From assembly GCF_019977355.1 (NCBI RefSeq), contig NZ_AP024655.1, forward strand, positions 682,001-746,000: 64,000 bases of DNA. The letters run 5' to 3'. Source of the DNA: Arthrobacter sp. NicSoilB8 (lineage in GTDB: Bacteria > Actinomycetota > Actinomycetes > Actinomycetales > Micrococcaceae). The notes under the pieces are model-generated. The model was not told the origin of the DNA. It did no database searches and was given only the letters and a program-made list of their open reading frames with translations. Position 1 is the stretch's first letter. Each line of letters begins with the position of its first letter. Below, piece by piece: positions 1-7,992 of the stretch. Position numbers and translations under genes: made by a program.

Positions 1-2912
1 TCGCCTTCGTAGAGGAACTGGGCCACGTAGCCAAACAGCAGGGATTTCGCGAACGGTGAGGGCTGCTGGGTGGTGGTCTGCACGATCCTGAGCTCGCGGC
101 GTTCCACCGAGGCGGCGATATCCTTCAGCGCCGGGAGATCGTAGACATCCTGCAGGCATTCCCGCACCGTCTCCAGGACAATCGGGAACGTCGGGTACTT
201 CCGGGCAACATCGAGCAGCTGCGCCGAACGCTGCCGCTGCTGCCACAGGGGTTGCCGTTTGCCGGGATTCTGCCGCGGCAGGAGCAGGGCGCGGGCGGCG
301 CACTCGCGGAACCGGGACGCGAACAGGGCGCTGCCGCCGACCTCCGCCGTCACGATCTGCTCCAGCTCCTCGGGGTCGAACAGGAACAACTCGGCGCCCG
401 GCGGCTCGTCCTCCATCATGGGGACGCGCAGCACGATGCCGTCGTCGGCGGCCATAGCCGAGCCGTCCATCCCGTAGCGCTGCTGGAGGCGCTGGCCCAC
501 GGCCAGGGCCCACGGTGCGTGCACCGGCATGCCGAAAGGGCTATGCAGCACCACGCGCCAGTCGCCGAGTTCGTCGTGGAAGCGCTCCACCACAAGGGTG
601 GTGTCGCTCGGGACCACCTCGGTGGCGAGCCGTTGCTCGGCAAGGTACTGGATCAGGTTGTTCGCCGCGTAATCGTCCAGTCCGCTGGCCTTGCAGCGTT
701 CGGTGGCCGGTCCGACGTCGGACGCTGCCAGTTCGCGCATGAACGCGCCGAGAGCACGGCCCAGGTCCACGGGCCGGCCCAGCGAATCGCCCTTCCAAAA
801 CGGGAGCTTGCCCGGCTGGCCGAACGCCGGCGAGACCAGGACACGGTCGTGCGTGATGTCCTCGATCTTCCAGCTGGTGGCGCCGAGGGCGAAGATGTCG
901 CCGACCCGGGACTCATAGACCATTTCCTCGTCGAGTTCGCCCACCCGGCGCCCGCCCTTGGCGGCCGCCGTGGCCGGGCTGGCGGCTCGGCCGTCGGCGT
1001 TTGCCGACCCGCCGGAGGCACCGGCACCGCCGGTGCCCTCGACCTCGGTGCCGATGATGTAGACGCCGAACAGCCCGCGGTCCGGGATGGTGCCGCCGGA
1101 CGTGACGGCGAGCCGCTGCGCGCCGGGACGGCCCTCGATGGTCCCGGCATTCCGGTCCCAGATGACCCGGGGGCGCAGTTCGGCGAATTCGTCCGAGGGG
1201 TAGCGTCCGGCCAGCAGGTCCAGGGTGGCCTCGAATGCGGACCGGGGGAGTGAGGCGAAGGGCGCCGACCGCCGGACCGTGGCGAACCATTCCTCCACGT
1301 CGATGGCCCCCAGCGCGGCGGCGGCCACCGTCTGCTGGGCGAGAATGTCCAGCGGGTTGGCCGGCACGCTGAGCCGTTCGATCTTGCCGTCCAGCATCCG
1401 CTCCACAGTGATGGCCGTGTGGACGAGGTCTGCCCGGTGCTTCGGGAACAGGACGCCCTGGGAGATTTCGCCGACCTGGTGGCCGGCGCGGCCCACCCGC
1501 TGCAGGCCGCTGGCCACCGACGGCGGGGACTCGACCTGCACCACGAGGTCCACGGCACCCATGTCGATGCCGAGCTCAAGGGAGGATGTGGCCACGACGC
1601 AGCGGAGCCGCCCGGATTTGAGATCGTCCTCGATCAGGGCGCGCTGGTCCTTGGACACGGAGCCGTGGTGCGCACGGGCCAGCACGGGATCGGCGCCGGC
1701 GGTGCTGCCGGCCTGGGCCATCATGTGGGCCGGCGTGGCGGTGGAGGTGGGCAGCGATCTGGACAGTGCGGGGGCGCCGGACGGCACGGTATCGGGCAGG
1801 GCATCCGGCACGGCGTTGAAATCCGGTGCCCCTCCGCCAACCTCGGTCCAGCCGCCGGCCGCCATGAGCTGGCGTTCGGCGTAGATCTCGTTGAGCCGGG
1901 CGGTCAGCCGTTCCGCGAGGCGGCGGGAGTTCGCGAACACGATGGTGGACTGGTTGGCCAGCACCAGGTCCACGATCTTCTCCTCCACATGAGGCCAGAT
2001 CGATGCCTGCGGCTGGAGCCCGGAGGCGGGGCCGGAGTCGAAGGCTCCGGCGGCGCCCTGAAGATCGGACATGTCCTCCACGGGCACCGAGACGGTCAGG
2101 TCCCAGTTCTTCCGCGATGGAGGGGCCACAATCTGCACCGGTGCCGAACCGGCGAGGAACTGCGCCACGAGCTCCTTGGGTTCCACGGTGGCCGACAGCC
2201 CGATCCGCTGGGCGGGTTTGGGCAGCAACGCGTCAAGCCGTTCCAGCGACACCGCCAGATGCGCGCCGCGCTTGGTGCCGGCGACGGCGTGGACCTCGTC
2301 GACAATGATCGTGTCCACCTCGCTGAGGGTCTCCCGAGCCTTGGAAGTCAGCATCAGGAAGAGCGATTCCGGGGTGGTGATGAGGATGTCGGGCGGGTGG
2401 CTGAGCAGTGAGCGGCGGTCGGCCGCCGTCGTGTCCCCGGACCGGACGCCCACCGTAATGAGCGGGGCGGGCAGGTCCAGCCGTTTGGCGGTCTGTGTGA
2501 TGCCGATCAGCGGTGCGCGGAGGTTGCGTTCGACGTCGACGCCGAGGGCCTTGAGCGGGGAAATGTACAGTACGCGGGTCTTCCGCGGGGCCGCCTTCGT
2601 CTTTCCGGCCGCCTTTGTTGCCGTCCGGCGCCCGCCCTTGGCGGCAGTCTCCAGGCCGGGCAGGGCCTCGGGCTCGGCGGGGGCGGAGATGAGCAGCCGG
2701 TCCAGCGCCCAGAGGAACGCGGCGAGCGTCTTGCCGGAGCCGGTGGGAGCAACCACGAGGGCGTGCGAGCCGGAGGAGATCGCATTCCACGCACCGATCT
2801 GGGCCGGGGTGGGCGCGGAGAAAGCGCCCAGGAACCAGTCCCGGGTCGGCCGGCTGAACCGGCCCATGGCGTCGGCCGGTAGTGTGCCGCCGGCGAGCTC
2901 CTGCCCCTTCAT
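1..2912 (-). CDS. lhr: Lhr-family ATP-dependent helicase, C-terminus cut off by window edge
   Basis: Large superfamily 2 helicase, a DNA repair-associated 3'-5' translocase in characterised relatives. The ATG at 2912 opens a frame that stays open to the left edge (about 970 codons); full-length actinobacterial Lhr is usually about 1,500-1,700 residues, so the C-terminal part is missing here. Seen directly: Q-motif-like region around residues 34-42 (PTPAQIGAW), Walker A APTGSGKT at 55-62, DEVH box at 205-208 followed by AVAGTKRG, and motif III LSATV at 239-243. A Lys/Ala/Arg-rich insert lies near residues 91-112, between motifs I and Ia. It is the first gene of its own leftward unit. Family call is secure; role in repair is known from relatives only. 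Confidence 0.93.
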   Translation of the reverse strand, partial: MKGQELAGGTLPADAMGRFSRPTRDWFLGAFSAPTPAQIGAWNAISSGSHALVVAPTGSGKTLAAFLWALDRLLISAPAEPEALPGLETAAKGGRRTATKAAGKTKAAPRKTRVLYISPLKALGVDVERNLRAPLIGITQTAKRLDLPAPLITVGVRSGDTTAADRRSLLSHPPDILITTPESLFLMLTSKARETLSEVDTIIVDEVHAVAGTKRGAHLAVSLERLDALLPKPAQRIGLSATVEPKELVAQFLAGSAPVQIVAPPSRKNWDLTVSVPVEDMSDLQGAAGAFDSGPASGLQPQASIWPHVEEKIVDLVLANQSTIVFANSRRLAERLTARLNEIYAERQLMAAGGWTEVGGGAPDFNAVPDALPDTVPSGAPALSRSLPTSTATPAHMMAQAGSTAGADPVLARAHHGSVSKDQRALIEDDLKSGRLRCVVATSSLELGIDMGAVDLVVQVESPPSVASGLQRVGRAGHQVGEISQGVLFPKHRADLVHTAITVERMLDGKIERLSVPANPLDILAQQTVAAAALGAIDVEEWFATVRRSAPFASLPRSAFEATLDLLAGRYPSDEFAELRPRVIWDRNAGTIEGRPGAQRLAVTSGGTIPDRGLFGVYIIGTEVEGTGGAGASGGSANADGRAASPATAAAKGGRRVGELDEEMVYESRVGDIFALGATSWKIEDITHDRVLVSPAFGQPGKLPFWKGDSLGRPVDLGRALGAFMRELAASDVGPATERCKASGLDDYAANNLIQYLAEQRLATEVVPSDTTLVVERFHDELGDWRVVLHSPFGMPVHAPWALAVGQRLQQRYGMDGSAMAADDGIVLRVPMMEDEPPGAELFLFDPEELEQIVTAEVGGSALFASRFRECAARALLLPRQNPGKRQPLWQQRQRSAQLLDVARKYPTFPIVLETVRECLQDVYDLPALKDIAASVERRELRIVQTTTQQPSPFAKSLLFGYVAQFLYEG

Positions 2913-3032
2913 TCCTCCATCATGCCCTACCCCGCCGACACTCTTAGCGGGGCCCGGCGACGGGCACGGCAACGGTGACGCCGGCGGCCGGGCGCTCCCC
3001 GGCGGGCGGGGGCGGCACCTCGGAAACCGGTG

Positions 3033-3650
3033 CTACTTCGGCTGGAAGGCTCCGATGGTTAGCAGGTTGATCTCCGTGTTGCTGCAGGCGTCCAGCGGCT
3101 GCGCGATGAACAGCGAGGCGGTGTCATCGGGCGGGTAGACCCGGAACCCCGCCGCCGGCGTCCGGGTGCAGTCCGGGTAGTTGGCGGCCTGGGTGTAGCG
3201 CAGGGTGGCGGCGCCGGCCTTGCCCGGGGCGAGCAGGACATCGGTGACCGGGGTGGAGTCGTCGCGGGTGGCGGCAGCGCCGATCGGCTCGCCGTCCGCC
3301 CCGGCTGTGAGGGAGACGCCCGCGTAGCCCTTCAACAGGCAGGTTCCGGTGCCGGAGTTCGTGACGATCAGCTGCATGTAGACGCTGCCCGCCGCGCCGC
3401 CGCCGGTGGAGTCGGTGGTTGCAGTCAGGCTCCCGGCCGTGCACAGCGGGGTGCCGGCCTGGGTGGCCGGCTGCGACGGCGCGGCGGCGGAGGTTTCCGT
3501 TGCGGCGCCGGAGGTCGCGGGAACGCTGCTGGCGGGATCGGACGCGGTGGGCGGGGACGTGGCGGCCTGGTTCTGCGTGCCGCTGCCCCCGCAGCCGCTG
3601 AGCAGGAGGGCCGCCGCGGCAGCCGTTGTCACAACCAGTGCGTGCTTCAT
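3033..3650 (-). CDS. Secreted lipoprotein, DUF4232-like
   Basis: About 205 residues. The N-terminus is a lipoprotein signal peptide: MKHA start, Ala/Leu-rich core and lipobox LLLSGC, so the mature protein should be anchored to the outer face of the membrane through its Cys. A Ser/Thr/Ala-rich low-complexity spacer follows, then a beta-rich domain with paired cysteines that resembles DUF4232 proteins of actinobacteria. I chose the ATG at 3650 over the one 15 bases upstream because GAGG lies 9 bases before it and because the signal peptide starts cleanly there. Function unknown; the DUF4232 assignment is from memory of the pattern. Confidence 0.8.
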   Translation of the reverse strand: MKHALVVTTAAAAALLLSGCGGSGTQNQAATSPPTASDPASSVPATSGAATETSAAAPSQPATQAGTPLCTAGSLTATTDSTGGGAAGSVYMQLIVTNSGTGTCLLKGYAGVSLTAGADGEPIGAAATRDDSTPVTDVLLAPGKAGAATLRYTQAANYPDCTRTPAAGFRVYPPDDTASLFIAQPLDACSNTEINLLTIGAFQPK

Positions 3651-3778
3651 TCGCTGAGACCTCATGGCTCAACCATTATGCCCGCCGTTGCCTTAGTCAA
3701 CGATGCCACGGCGGCGGGACCGGATTGATGCCCGGATTGTAATTTCCGGGCATCAACCGAGGTCAACCGCTCTGCGTG

Positions 3779-4540
3779 CTATTTCCCGGGCGCTGCGCTG
3801 CTGTTCTTCGCCCGGCCCCGCACAAACGCGGCCCCGCCGAGGGCCAGGCCGCCGAGCCCGGCGGCCAGTGCGCCCCAGCTCCGGGCCTGCGCTCCGCCGT
3901 CGTCCACGGACGCCACCTGAGCGGCGGCCGGGGACGACTCGGTGCCGGCAGCGTGGGCGGTGTGACCGTCGGCGCCCGCTACGGCCGCGGTGACGGTCAC
4001 CGACGGCGCCGGGGTCTTGAGGGATTCCTCGTCCTGGCCTTCCTGCGGGATCTGGGACCAGTCGGTCTGGCCCTGTTCACAGGTCTGCAGGGTGGGGAAA
4101 TAGAGGGTCTTCCCGGCGGTGTCGGGCAGCTTCACGGAGAGCACCAGGGCATCCCGGAGCTCCGGGGCCAGCGGCGCCTTGGCGGTGTAGACGATCTGGC
4201 TGGTCCGCCTGGTAATGGACGTGCCGTTGTCCAGCTTCTTGGGCTCGGGCAGCTGCTCCATAACCTTTTGTGCCGTCCAGTTCGGGTTCACCGTGGGCTG
4301 GGCGTCGTTGAGTTCGGCGGGGAGGGTGATGGTCATCTTGGTGGTGCCCGAGGTGTCGCAGCCGTGCGGAATCCCGAAGGTCAGCAGGGCGTACGAGTTC
4401 GCGGCGGTCTTGTCCGGGGTGGCTGAGACGTGCGCGGACGCGGCCGGAAGCCCGGCGAGCATGAGGGCCGCCGTTCCGCCGGCCACGGCCGTGGCGGAGA
4501 GGGTGCGGCGTAGGGCAGAGGTGTGCAGTGTGGTTTTCAC
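3779..4540 (-). CDS. ycnI: YcnI-family (DUF1775) copper-binding membrane-anchored protein
   Basis: 253 residues. Signal peptide 1-36 ends ASA, so the mature chain begins at His37 (HVSATP). YcnI of Bacillus binds Cu(II) through such an N-terminal histidine (monohistidine brace), so the same role in extracytoplasmic copper handling is likely. The beta-sandwich domain (about 37-175) carries the conserved Cys pair (HGCD, QTCEQ). An Ala-rich spacer and a C-terminal transmembrane helix (about 222-240) followed by basic residues anchor it. The 205-residue membrane protein just upstream on the same strand (4748-5365) is probably its partner. Confidence 0.88.
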   Translation of the reverse strand: MKTTLHTSALRRTLSATAVAGGTAALMLAGLPAASAHVSATPDKTAANSYALLTFGIPHGCDTSGTTKMTITLPAELNDAQPTVNPNWTAQKVMEQLPEPKKLDNGTSITRRTSQIVYTAKAPLAPELRDALVLSVKLPDTAGKTLYFPTLQTCEQGQTDWSQIPQEGQDEESLKTPAPSVTVTAAVAGADGHTAHAAGTESSPAAAQVASVDDGGAQARSWGALAAGLGGLALGGAAFVRGRAKNSSAAPGK

Positions 4541-4747
4541 GGGTGAAGGTGCCTTTCGGGCGTGCGCGGCACATAGGGCGGCGCGAAGGTGGGGTGGACG
4601 CGGCGGCGCCTGCCGGCCGTGGCCGGGCGGACGAAATCGGGCCGGTGCAGGGCGGATCGCAGCGGGCCGATTCGGCGCACGCCAGATGGGCGCATCAGAT
4701 CGGCACGGATCAGGGCAGGGTGGGCGGGGCCGCGTCCGGAGGGGATG

Positions 4748-5365
4748 TCAGGAAAGAACGACGGCGGCGGGCGGGCCGCGGCGGGAATCAGGCCGAAGGT
4801 TCCGCCAGGGGAGCGGGGCAGAGTCCGCCGGCCAGCAGACCGCCGCCGGTGCGGCGCCGGCGTCGTGCGTCACCGCGGAGGGGAGCCGGGTGAGCGGGCG
4901 GAGCCAGGCGGCGAGGGCCCACAGGGCGTCCTCGCCCTTGGCCAGGAGCAGGGCACACACGAGGGTGGCCAGGGTGTGGCCGGTCAGCATCAACAGGTCA
5001 AGCGGGGAGTCCGGCTCATGGGACTGAAGCTGCGTCAGCACTCCGGTGGGAAGGCCGGCCGGTCCGTGGTGGTGGGCGCCGCCGGCCGGTGTCCCGGGAA
5101 CGGTTCCGCCAAAGGCCGTGAAGGCTTCGTGCAGGGCCACTTGGCCGGCGCCCAGAAGGGCGGATGCCGCCGGGAATCCAAGGTGGAGCCGGGTGGCGGC
5201 GGTGCAGGCCAGCCCCGCCAGGGCCAGGACGGCCATGAGGATGCCGGAGCCGGGAAGCTGGCCGCCGGACAGGACGTGGGCGCAGGCGGCCAGCGTCACC
5301 GCGGCGGTTGCGAACATGGCCGCGCGGAGGGAATGAAAAGGAGCCCGGGCATGGTGTGGTCGCAC
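4748..5365 (-). CDS. Hypothetical membrane protein with His cluster, upstream of ycnI
   Basis: 205 residues with four or five hydrophobic segments: around residues 15-33, 40-58, 65-82, and a pair near 122-155. A GAHHHGP cluster lies in the loop before the last pair and could bind metal. The C-terminus is Pro/Arg-rich and probably cytoplasmic. No family is recognised with certainty. Its position 207 bases upstream of ycnI on the same strand, and the His cluster, suggest a copper-linked role; this is inference. The start ATG at 5365 precedes a basic segment and the first helix. Confidence 0.65.
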   Translation of the reverse strand: MRPHHARAPFHSLRAAMFATAAVTLAACAHVLSGGQLPGSGILMAVLALAGLACTAATRLHLGFPAASALLGAGQVALHEAFTAFGGTVPGTPAGGAHHHGPAGLPTGVLTQLQSHEPDSPLDLLMLTGHTLATLVCALLLAKGEDALWALAAWLRPLTRLPSAVTHDAGAAPAAVCWPADSAPLPWRNLRPDSRRGPPAAVVLS

Positions 5366-5473
5366 GGAATCCTCCCTGGCGGTCGCGGGTCGCAGTGTCT
5401 CAGCAAATTCTACCGGGCACCTCAGATCAGCGACGCCCGGGGTAGCGGGGCAGCAGGGGAGGGGGAGCCGCTG

Positions 5474-5617
5474 CTAGTCGGTCTCGGGGCCGGAGCAGTA
5501 GTGGCAGTCATCCGGGCAGGAGGCGGTGCCTGCGGCCCAGGTGTTCGTCCCGACTGGGACGCCGGACGTAGAGTTCGGCTGCTGAATCACGGCGGTCTGG
5601 CGGTCAGTTGTCAGCAT
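5474..5617 (-). CDS. Small cysteine-motif protein (47 aa), possibly real
   Basis: ATG at 5617 to TAG at 5474 gives 47 residues ending in CPDDCHYCSGPETD, a C-x3-C-x2-C motif near the C-terminus. The start lies inside the last codons of the 81-residue gene upstream (14-bp overlap), consistent with translational coupling. The N-terminal half is polar with no membrane segment. I do not recognise a family. A Cys triplet in such a short frame could bind a metal, but it could also be a chance frame in GC-rich DNA. Confidence 0.4.
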   Translation of the reverse strand: MLTTDRQTAVIQQPNSTSGVPVGTNTWAAGTASCPDDCHYCSGPETD

Positions 5618-5849
5618 GGTTGGCCCCTTCGGGGTCGGCCACGCTCAGTTCGAAGCCGTCGGCAACATGGAACAGCTGGCGGCGCCCGCCGTCGGAGACC
5701 ACCCACACGACGGCGCCGTCTGCGGTCCGGTTGTCCACGCGGCCGGCGTGCTCGAGGCGGCCGTTGCGGACGAGGTGGACGGCGTCGCCGATCTCGACGT
5801 CGTCCCAGTGGGCGGGGCGGCTGGAGGGCCGGTTCTTCTGCAAGGTCAT
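5604..5849 (-). CDS. Hypothetical small protein (81 aa), SH3-like composition
   Basis: 81 residues beginning MTLQKNRPSS, with short alternating strands (DDVEIGDAVHLVRNGR, GRVDNRTADGAVVWVVSDGGR, RQLFHVADGFEL) that read like a small beta-barrel of the SH3 or KOW kind. No signal peptide or membrane segment, so cytoplasmic. The pattern resembles small conserved hypothetical proteins of Arthrobacter, but I cannot name a family. The 47-codon Cys-motif frame follows and overlaps it by 14 bases. Confidence 0.6.
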   Translation of the reverse strand: MTLQKNRPSSRPAHWDDVEIGDAVHLVRNGRLEHAGRVDNRTADGAVVWVVSDGGRRQLFHVADGFELSVADPEGANHADN

Positions 5850-6064
5850 GGGGGTTCCTGAAGGTCACAGGGAAACGCTGGTGTGATCCAGCTAACCGTG
5901 GACAGGCTTGTCGGCTCAATGGTCAAGTGCCTGAGGCCGTTGTGTTCCGTTGTGCAGGAGTCCAGACGCGGCCGTGCGCTTCCCGGGGCCCGGGCGCAAA
6001 GTGTCCGGCAGACGCCGCCGCGGGCGGCGGTCTGTGTCAGCCAGGCGACCTCGTACCAGCCATT

Positions 6065-6619
6065 TCAGCCCCCCCACTGGAGCCAGGCAAACGTGGGCGG
6101 TGGCGGCGGTGGAACGGGCCCGGGCGCCGTAATTCCCGCAGCTGCGCGGCGTCGGCGCAGCTCTAGGGCGAGGCTCTCCTGGCCGCGGGCCATCGCCCAG
6201 CGATGATTGGCGGCGAAGACAGGTTTGAGGAGCCAGCTCAGCCGCCGCAGCAGGGGCTTGGCGGTGCTGACGTGCCAGTCGTAGGTGATGACCGTTTCCG
6301 GCCCGTCCGGCTCGAAGGTCCAGCGGCCGGTGCCGTTGAGGTCGCCCGCGGCGGTGAGGGCGAAGCCCCGGCTGGTGACCGGCTCCGTGGGCGTGAGCGT
6401 CCAGCGGAGCGTGTAGGGCAGCCAGCCCTTCGTGTGGAGCCGGGCTGGCCGGGCAATGCCGGGCCCGGGCTCCGCGCCGCCGGCCACCGGTTCGACGCTG
6501 AGATAGACGGACGGCCACCAGCGGGGCAGGGCGGAGGCATCGCCAAGCACTGCCGCGACCTCCTCCGGCGTGCCCGCCACGCGCCAGACGGTCCTGAACT
6601 GGTAGTCGGTGCTGCCCAT
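6065..6619 (-). CDS. SRPBCC (START-like) family protein
   Basis: 184 residues. The alternating pattern from FRTVWRVAGTPEEVAAVL through LPRWWPSVYLSVEPV, LRWTLTPTEP and GRWTFEPDGPETVITYDWHV is typical of polyketide-cyclase/SRPBCC helix-grip proteins, which bind hydrophobic ligands. It ends in a helix (LSWLLKPVFAANHRWAMARGQESLALELRRRRAA) and a Pro-rich tail. The C-terminal helix with HRWAMARGQES is a feature of one actinobacterial subgroup. No operon partner is evident: the next gene (6861) is divergent. Ligand unknown. Confidence 0.78.
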   Translation of the reverse strand: MGSTDYQFRTVWRVAGTPEEVAAVLGDASALPRWWPSVYLSVEPVAGGAEPGPGIARPARLHTKGWLPYTLRWTLTPTEPVTSRGFALTAAGDLNGTGRWTFEPDGPETVITYDWHVSTAKPLLRRLSWLLKPVFAANHRWAMARGQESLALELRRRRAAAGITAPGPVPPPPPPTFAWLQWGG

Positions 6620-6860
6620 CGGAGCCTCCTGAAGTGTTCTCCGGCCGCAGGTGGTGCGGCGCCCGGCAGGGATCGATGCACGAGACCGTACCCAGACGGG
6701 TGGCCCAGGTCAATGGGGCGCGGGTTAGGGGGTGACGGGCGGCGGGAGCGCCCTGCGGGTGCTGCAAGCTGCGGCCAGGGCCGCCGGCCCAGCGGTCCGG
6801 CGTTGGCCCGAAGGTATGAAAAAATGAAGGATCAGTTCTTATAGAGGAAGCAACGCGAAC

Positions 6861-7910
6861 GTGCCTAGAGAAAGCACCACGGAAGCAGGGGTAGATTCTG
6901 CCCCGAGCATGAATGATGTGGCGCGCGTGGCACGTGTCTCGCTGGGCACTGTTTCCAATGTCCTGAACAAGCCCGAAATCGTGGCGGAGAGGACCCGGCA
7001 GCGGGTCCAGGCCGCTATCGATGAGTTGGGCTTTGTCCGCAACTCTGCGGCGCGTTCCCTGGCGGTCGGAAGCAGCCGGACGATTGGCTTGGTCCTGACG
7101 GATGTGGGCAACTCCCTCTTCGTGGACATTGCCCGCGGCGCGGAAAGTGCTGCGGGCGATAACGGCTATTCCCTGCTGCTGGCGAACAGCGACGTCAACC
7201 TGGAGAAGCAGGAGGGGTATCTCGACATTTTTGACGAGGCCCGCGTCGCCGGGATCATTCTTGCTCCGCTGGACGCCGGGTTGGACGGCGTGGACCGGGT
7301 GCGCCGCCATGGCCGCCACATCGTTCTGGTCAACTACGCCGGAGGCCGCACGGACTGCTGCAGCGTGCTGGTCGACGAGGAACGCGGCGGCTATCTCGCG
7401 GCCCGGCACCTCATCGATCTGGGACGCCGCCGCCTGGTGTTCGCCGGTGGTCCCGATGACCTGCATGCTGTAAACGACCGCCGTAAGGGTGCCATGCGCG
7501 CCGCCTCGGAGACCCGGGGTGCGGTCTCCCTCGAGGTGCTCCTGGGCCGGAGTCTCAACAGCCCGGAGGGGCGCCGAATTGCGGGGGACCTGGCCAGCCG
7601 GGGCCGCAGCAGGATGCCCGACGGCATCATTGCGCCGTCGGACCAATTGGCAGCGGGCATCATTCATGAACTCACGGGAACGTACGGGCTGCGGGTGCCG
7701 CAGGATATCGCGGTGATCGGGTACGACAACAACCAGTTCGCTACCGAGGGCGCCATACCGATGTCCACCATTGGCCAGCCGGGTCACGAGATGGGCCGGG
7801 TGGCCACAAAACTCCTTCTGGAGGAAGTCAACCAGCCCGGCGAGCACGTACACCGCAACCTGATGCTGGAGCCCACCTTGTTTGCCCGGGCCAGCAGCCT
7901 GGGCCGCTAA
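6861..7910 (+). CDS. LacI-family transcriptional regulator (rhamnoside cluster)
   Basis: 349 residues from a GTG at 6861 with GAGGAAG about 9 bases upstream. Helix-turn-helix near residues 16-40 (MNDVARVARVSLGTVSNVLNK), hinge helix SAARSLAVGSSRTIGLVL, then a periplasmic-binding-like effector domain to the end (IIAPSDQLAAG, IAVIGYDNNQFA). It closely resembles the LacI protein at 15487-16527 in the HTH and hinge (both contain GTVSNVLN and LGFVRN), so the two are paralogues and may share or compete for operators. It is convergent with the rhamnosidase/ABC operon and is the likely regulator of that operon; effector probably rhamnose or a rhamnoside (inference). Confidence 0.88.
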   Translation: MPRESTTEAGVDSAPSMNDVARVARVSLGTVSNVLNKPEIVAERTRQRVQAAIDELGFVRNSAARSLAVGSSRTIGLVLTDVGNSLFVDIARGAESAAGDNGYSLLLANSDVNLEKQEGYLDIFDEARVAGIILAPLDAGLDGVDRVRRHGRHIVLVNYAGGRTDCCSVLVDEERGGYLAARHLIDLGRRRLVFAGGPDDLHAVNDRRKGAMRAASETRGAVSLEVLLGRSLNSPEGRRIAGDLASRGRSRMPDGIIAPSDQLAAGIIHELTGTYGLRVPQDIAVIGYDNNQFATEGAIPMSTIGQPGHEMGRVATKLLLEEVNQPGEHVHRNLMLEPTLFARASSLGR

Positions 7911-7960
7911 ACCCAGAATGGCGCTCAACCCAGAACGGCGCTCAACCCAGAACGGCGCCG
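7910..7960. repeat. Three tandem 17-bp repeats between convergent genes
   Basis: Unit AACCCAGAAYGGCGCTC occurs at 7910, 7927 and 7944; the third copy diverges only in its last bases. It begins on the last base of the lacI stop codon and runs into the terminator hairpin at 7954. Confidence 0.85.
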
Positions 7961-7982
7961 GGGCGGTTGTCCGCCCGGCGCC
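7954..7982. terminator. Hairpin between convergent lacI and rhamnosidase genes
   Basis: GGCGCCGGGGCGG pairs with CCGCCCGGCGCC (one unpaired base) around a TTGT loop. It lies between two convergent stop codons and has no T-run, so it is an actinobacterial-type, U-poor terminator. Confidence 0.6.
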
Positions 7983-7992
7983 GCCGTGAGTT

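Noticed and set aside
5474..5617. Radical SAM protein suggested by C-x3-C-x2-C
   Set aside because: Only 47 residues with no barrel; the match to the radical SAM motif is coincidental.
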